Shown piece by piece: positions 59,232 to 64,000 of a DNA stretch of 64,000 nucleotides. The notes under the pieces are model-generated. The model was not told the origin of the DNA. It ran no database searches and worked only from the letters and a program-made list of their open reading frames with translations. The stretch lies in NCBI RefSeq assembly GCF_001723175.1, contig NC_064655.1, positions 3,658,001 to 3,722,000 of the forward strand, given 5' to 3'. Numbering within the stretch: position 1 is the stretch's first letter; each line of letters opens with the position of its first letter. This stretch comes from Penicillium oxalicum (Eukaryota > Ascomycota > Eurotiomycetes > Eurotiales > Aspergillaceae). The position numbers and the translations under genes are program-made.

Positions 59232-59710
59232 ATGGGTAAGGTTCACGGATCTCTCGCCCGTGCCGGTAAGGTCAAGGCTGCCACTCCCAAGGCAAGTATT
59301 CCCTTCGAACGCTCCAAGCGCCAACCCAGACGAATCGTTCAGATGTCACGATCATCTGCTCCATCGCCAGGTCGTCGCTTCCCCCCTTCGAACCGCATCC
59401 TAACGTGGATTCTGCGTACAGGTCGAGCCCCAGGAGAAGCCCAAGAAGCCCAAGGGCCGCGCCTACAAGCGCATCTTGTACACCCGCCGTTTCGTCAACG
59501 TTACCATGACCGGTGGCAAGCGCAAGGTACATACCACTTGAAATTTTTCATCTGCTTCCCACACAGCAACCACACACATCACAACATCCGCAGTCAATCC
59601 AACGGACAAGATTCTTCCTCCCGCAACAATGCTGAAGGACACATTATTCAAGAACAATCAGAGACTGACATGCGGACCATTTCCAGATGAACCCCAACCC
59701 CGGCTCATAA
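59232..59710 (+). CDS. RPS30: 40S ribosomal protein S30
   Basis: Very basic small-subunit protein. Three exons (59232-59291, 59422-59526, 59687-59710) encode 62 residues: [20 protein letters not shown], then [20 protein letters not shown] to TGGKRK, then MNPNPGS. This equals the eukaryotic S30 length (63 in yeast) with every conserved block present. As usual in fungi there is no ubiquitin-like fusion as in animal FAU. Intron 1 (59292-59421) starts with GC rather than GT (AAG/GCAAGT) and has a normal branch (CCTAAC) and AG. Intron 2 (59527-59686) is normal with branch ACTGAC. The start context is CCAACATGG. Confidence 0.96.
59292..59421 (+). other. GC-AG intron in RPS30
   Basis: The conserved junction ATPK/VEPQ forces the donor to be AAG/GCAAGT; no GT donor lies at the exon boundary. 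Apart from the C at position +2 the donor is a perfect consensus, as is usual for GC-AG introns. Two GGTAAGGT sequences inside exon 1 look like good GT donors but would destroy the protein. Confidence 0.85.
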
Positions 59711-62700
59711 ATTATCATTCGTCGATAAAAGAAAAACTCGAGACGTGACCGAGTGTTGAGGCTTCACCGATGTTTGAAACAACAATCTTCGCGATTCTCG
59801 GCAATCCAAGTCACGACTCTCCATCGAACGGAAGTGCTTACCAGATAACGGCTGGCTACTTGTACGGATGATATCATGCTTCGCTTTCACTTGAATTTTT
59901 TTTCGGCAACCGGGTCGGTTTGAAAAGAGACAGGATGTTAGGGAAATGAGTGGTGGAATTCCATCAACCCGAAGTTGGAGGATTGTTCCCTTTGCTTTGG
60001 TCCTTGGGCGACCGGTTGTGAATGCCGAGTCGAGCCGTGAACGGTCGTTTCCATCTCGTAAATAGGCTATTCCATGCATTTTCATTTCCAAATCCAGAAA
60101 TGGAGTCTTGCCTGGGGGTTACCCAACCTGATAAGTTGCATGGAGATTCGATGACAATCGTCCTTCGGGGCAACGTGTTGGTTTCGAAGACCCTACATGT
60201 GGGTTGTTTTGTTCTCACGTGTCTGGCATTGAATGTTCCACCAAGCCCGACGTAGTTTTCCCTAGACCTTCAATCTGCATTCCAGAATCGCTCTGGTTGC
60301 GTCAATTTCGCTTCGACTGTCATTGTCACCTTCAATCTTTCGTATTTTTATGGGTGCCTTTCCCTCTGTGTGTGCAACATGCTGCCTGAAAAGGACGACC
60401 AATGTAAATCCCAGCAATTCTTGGACTGATTTTGATATTCCGGTCTCCCTTGGACATGCACAACAAGACCTACCTGGTAGCCGCCTCAACCCGGTCTAAA
60501 CATACTTCGGGGCTGTCATTCAAGAGAGCGTCCAGCCTTGTGTATGTGCTAATCAACCAAAACGACTGAGGGTGTCAATTGCCAATTCATACTACGTACA
60601 TGCACGTCATTTTGTTTTACGGCCGCTCATCCAGGGAGCGGGACTCGATGAATGCCCGAAAATTTATCCTCAGAATGCATCGACCTCTACCTGCTCTAAC
60701 TAGTAGCTCCAATGCCTCCCACCTCCCACACTCAGACCCAGCGAAGTCCACCGAGAGGCCGGTGCCCAGGGCCCCAATTCTTGAAGGCACCTTCCCACCT
60801 CGACGGAGCTAGGTACATAGGTATCTAGAGCGACATCAATGTCCAACGGAGACAATACGCAGTCGGTTCCGGGTCTCGAGGCATTGCCATCACTAAGTTA
60901 ATCTGGAAGTCACAATTGATCCAAGATACTTACGGACCTGACTCCTACTGGTACGTGGTGCTTGCGCACCGGTTCCTGGTCGGTGATTTCACTGACTGGT
61001 GGAGTCTGGTAGCATTAAGCACGTCTTGACAAATATATCTATGTAGCATGACGATTGGGATCGATCGTCACCCGCGTAGCCCCATGATCTTCCAGGCAGG
61101 ATGGCAGATTTTGCAGGCGATGGCCATGGATATCTTACATGTACCTACCTACCAACCTCCTTGCTGAATACTTCTCAGCCTCCAGGCCCCATCCGGACTC
61201 TATACCTCATTTCAACATACCTACGGGCCAGACCTACCTAATCAATCCTCAATGCCCCGACCTCCTCTCGACAGATGTCAAACGAGTCTTGAACGGGTGT
61301 CACAACCTCTGCCCGGGCCTCCATCCACTTATTGCATAATACATACTTTCGCTTGATTCAGACACCTCTCGAGTTATTTACTGACATGCTTCCAAATCCT
61401 CATTCATGTTCTCCTAATTCCGAGGTTAGTGCAGTGGTCTTAGTCCCGTCCCTCGGAATGGATTTTGACGCACACCATTGAAAGCCGGTAGCCTCAAAAT
61501 GTTCGAAGAGCATAAAGATCGACGAAGTCTAATACCTAATCTTACCTGAAAGGATAGCCTTCACGTGACAGTCTCCAGAAGTCTTGCTCGCTCAACACGC
61601 ACCCCATCGACGGGGAGATCTCGAACAGAACGATTCATATCGCGCGCCCAAATTGCGATCCAATCTGAATACAGGCGGATGTACACGCCACAAACCCAAG
61701 GCCCACCCAAAGACCCGCTAGCCGAGCTGGGGCCGAACGGCCACATGATGGCCCCAGGCTCCTCCCCAAACTTCGATTACGCGACCGTGCGCTGGACTGC
61801 CACCTGTACTTCATTTGATGCCCTCGTCATGACTCCTGAGAATCATTCGTGGACTGACCTTAGTGAAAGGAGAGCCATACCCTTAATGCTCCTTGAAATC
61901 TCATACGCACGCCCGGAAGCTCCGGCATCGAGCTCAGCTGAACCAGTTTGTGAGAGATCATGATCTCATTTTGTGTGAATTCCACGGGTCGCAGCCGCTC
62001 AATAATCCCTGAATCGAGGATGATGGACGCGGATCAAGGGCTGCAGGAGGCGGCATTTCCCCCCGAATCAGCAAATTGGGCCCTGATGTGGAAGTTTCTG
62101 AAGAATGCTCAAGGTGCCTCTTCTGCTGCTTTATGACATTCGAAAGTCATTGCGTCACGCTGAGGCTTCTCTCTCCCGGAAACCCAACACACTTTTGCAA
62201 TTCAGATTCAGACTGTTCCAGCTCGATAAAGTTGACTCCACAATTGAAAATGACAGCGAGCTAGTCTCCCGCTATGCATGATCCCTCAAGAGAGTTGAGA
62301 GACGCAGGCGCTTTGCCCCCCCCAGCTTTATCCAGATGAGCTCAATGAGATGGGAACTGTAAACAGCGAGGCGCATGAACTCGTCCAACTTATTTGCTCT
62401 TCAACACGCTCTCATTGACAGGCCATATGGCTAGACTATGTTGAAGCTGCCGGGTCTCGATCATGGGGTTGAAATCAAGTATATGCGACTCGTAGTGTCG
62501 CATTTCTCCACCTGTCCCCCCACACCGATGAATAGGCTTCCTTCCTCGCATCATTGACTTAGACCCGTGCCTCGAAAAGTCACAGTGTCGAGGATCCTCA
62601 TTTGTCGAGATCTGCTCGATGATTTCAGATCGTGTCGATACGGATGCTTTCAGTGCATAGCTGCTGGCAGCTATGATGGCCCCAAAGACGATCCGATGCA

Positions 62701-62969
62701 TCGATGATCATGGCGCTACCGGCGTCGCCGGTGCGAGGCAATGATGCCATGACATGGACGTGGAAAGCACTCCCTATTATTTGACCCGTGTACAGTCCAG
62801 CTGCTGGGACATTTTGGTGCTTTCTCTTCAGCACATTCAATCTATGACCGTATGATACTTTCAATTGAACGTTTACGCAACTACACGACCGTCAACTATC
62901 ACGACCGTTAATTACTTCCAAACTATTGTTTATTATTTCAAATCTAATACTCGAACCCAAAAAAACATC
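59711..62969. other. Gene-poor region (3.3 kb)
   Basis: No frame here shows a recognisable family. The longest, at 61565-61963 (132 codons), reads as low-quality protein. Motifs of the TACCTACC/GGTACATAGGTA kind occur at 60810-60830 and 61138-61155. One 8-bp perfect inverted repeat is listed separately. Right of 62850 is AT-rich sequence that should be the promoter of the next gene. Confidence 0.5.
61418..61458. other. Perfect 8-bp inverted repeat with tRNA D-arm-like loop
   Basis: TTCCGAGG at 61418-61425 pairs with CCTCGGAA at 61451-61458 across a 25-nt loop. The loop contains TTAGTGCAGTGGTCT, which resembles the D-arm of a tRNA, but the anticodon and T arms are missing. It could be a degenerate tRNA fragment or chance. 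Confidence 0.35.
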
Positions 62970-64000
62970 ATGTCCGCCAATGAATTGAGAAGTGAGATTG
63001 AGCAGCATGGCTCAAGCTTGGGCTCTCGACTCACCAAGAAGCTGAGCAAAAGGCTCTCGATGAGCGGCAGCTCCAAGGATGGTGGAAAGGATGTGGCGCA
63101 TACCTCTCCAAGCTCAGGTTACGACAAGGACACGACTAGCGGCCGACAAAGCATGCCCGACACCCAGCGAATCGGGGACCAGACTGCAAAGGACAGCCCG
63201 AATGCCGCGAGTAGCAGTGCGGCGAAGCAAGAGATTCCACAGATTGTGGTAGGGGATAGAGACACCGCTGAAGGGCCTCGTGGTGAGACAGCCACGGCCG
63301 ACAATGTCAACTTGATGAGCGCCAGAGAGCTCGGTACCCAGGCCGGCGAACGGAGATCAAGCATCACCCCAGGCCCACTTGAATACAACACTGATATACG
63401 AAGAGGCCCTATTACGACGGGCGTCCAAAGAGATTCTAGCGAGGCTGTCCATGGTGCTGGCAGTAGCGACCAAGCCCAGTCGTTCCCACGTCAGACTGAA
63501 AGCCCTTTCGCTTCTGACCCTGCCCAGCAGAGCATGGGTAAAAGCCCAACTGGAGTGGAACCCGCCGCTGCCACCTCACGCAAAGTCGAGAGCAAGCCTG
63601 GCTTTGCTGCCTTTGGAAGCGGTCCGCTTGGAGACATCCTCCACCGCTCTTCTGAGCAGAGTAACTCGAAAATGGTTACCACTGACGACGAAAGAAATGC
63701 TCAGGTGAAGCAGCCGACAAACCTTGAGCAGAATCAAGGTTTCGGCAGAGGTGCTGCTACCGGGCTTGGAATCGGAGCAGGTGCTGGCACAGCACTCGGG
63801 GGCCCGAGGATGAGTCGCGGCATGGACAGCGCTGGGACAGACACCAATGGCATGGGCACCACCAGCATGGGAACCACCGACAAGGGCACCTCTGGCATGA
63901 ACACCTCTGGCATGAACACCTCTGGCATGAACACCTCTGGCGTGAACACCTCTGGAATGGGCAACACCGACAGAATCACTGACACACAAGCCAGCATGGC
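62970..64000 (+). CDS. Low-complexity tandem-repeat protein, 5' part
   Basis: I do not recognise the family. From the ATG at 62970 the frame stays open for 343 codons to the right edge, so the 3' end lies outside. The protein begins MSANELRSEIEQHGSSLGSR followed by a basic helix (LTKKLSKRLSMSGSSK). It is then strongly hydrophilic, rich in Ser, Thr, Gly, Gln and Asp, and likely disordered. Near residues 265-277 a Gly-rich stretch reads GAATGLGIGAGAGTALGG. Residues about 309-328 are perfect or near-perfect repeats of GMNTS, in a wider Met-Gly-Thr-rich region. No signal peptide is visible. The sustained open frame of a thousand bases and consistent composition support a real gene; no function is inferred. 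Confidence 0.7.
   Translation, partial: MSANELRSEIEQHGSSLGSRLTKKLSKRLSMSGSSKDGGKDVAHTSPSSGYDKDTTSGRQSMPDTQRIGDQTAKDSPNAASSSAAKQEIPQIVVGDRDTAEGPRGETATADNVNLMSARELGTQAGERRSSITPGPLEYNTDIRRGPITTGVQRDSSEAVHGAGSSDQAQSFPRQTESPFASDPAQQSMGKSPTGVEPAAATSRKVESKPGFAAFGSGPLGDILHRSSEQSNSKMVTTDDERNAQVKQPTNLEQNQGFGRGAATGLGIGAGAGTALGGPRMSRGMDSAGTDTNGMGTTSMGTTDKGTSGMNTSGMNTSGMNTSGVNTSGMGNTDRITDTQASM
63894..63953 (+). repeat. 15-bp coding tandem repeat, four units
   Basis: The unit GGCATGAACACCTCT is repeated at 63894, 63909, 63924 and, with one change (ATG to GTG), 63939. It encodes GMNTS four times in frame. Near-identity at the DNA level suggests recent expansion by slippage or unequal exchange. Confidence 0.9.

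Noticed and set aside
61565..61963. 132-codon plus-strand frame
   Set aside because: No family resemblance, mixed composition and no supporting splice or context signals.
1..64000. CRISPR arrays, insertion sequences, transposon open frames, rRNA
   Set aside because: No regularly spaced repeats, transposase or reverse transcriptase motifs, long terminal repeats or ribosomal RNA segments were seen.

Overview
The window is nuclear DNA from a filamentous ascomycete, most likely an Aspergillus or Penicillium relative (Eurotiales). Genes are broken by short introns of about 58-170 bases with GT..AG ends and CTRAC or CTAAT branch sites. They encode typical Pezizomycotina proteins: fungal acetyl-CoA carboxylase, NUDE, Zn2Cys6 regulators and a Pcp1-type rhomboid. 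There is no operon structure and no sign of prokaryotic or plasmid DNA. I rebuilt exon structures by hand. In every complete gene model given here the summed exon length is a multiple of three.

Layout. 1-857: 3' end of an SMP-30-like beta-propeller gene. 1.9-11.2 kb: three minus-strand housekeeping genes (mitochondrial rhomboid protease, vacuolar endopolyphosphatase, Kap122/importin-13-type karyopherin). 12.3-20.6 kb: three minus-strand accessory genes (phenol-hydroxylase-type FAD monooxygenase, a Zn2Cys6 regulator, a CAP10/GT90 glycosyltransferase). 22.3-36.8 kb: a block with a nitrogen-scavenging flavour. It holds guanine deaminase, a small unknown gene, a TamA/Dal81-like Zn2Cys6 regulator, a separate allophanate-hydrolase C-terminal-domain gene, one gene fusing an isochorismatase-type (biuret-hydrolase-like) domain to an allophanate-hydrolase amidase domain, and an NCS1 permease. 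37.8-44.9 kb: acetyl-CoA carboxylase, followed by a 4.3 kb gene-poor stretch. 49.2-57.4 kb: nudE, a FAR1-type DNA-binding domain fused to a second isochorismatase, TRAPP subunit Trs20/sedlin, and an NSRP1-like splicing-factor homologue. 59.2 kb: ribosomal protein S30, with a GC-AG intron. 62.97 kb to the right edge: start of a low-complexity tandem-repeat protein.

The most interesting part is about 30-37 kb. The fusion protein could in principle run biuret -> allophanate -> N-carboxycarbamate. The adjacent gene carries the second allophanate-hydrolase domain, a permease sits just upstream, and both promoters carry clusters of GATA (AreA-type) sites. Together with guanine deaminase and a TamA-like regulator this suggests a nitrogen-regulated pathway for ureides or related heterocyclic nitrogen. 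A second isochorismatase with the same signature blocks lies 20 kb away, fused in one continuous exon to a FAR1-type zinc-binding domain.

Limits: no searches were run. Family names rest on recognised motifs and remembered family features. Intron positions are predictions. Small genes without a recognisable family may have been missed in the gene-poor stretches.
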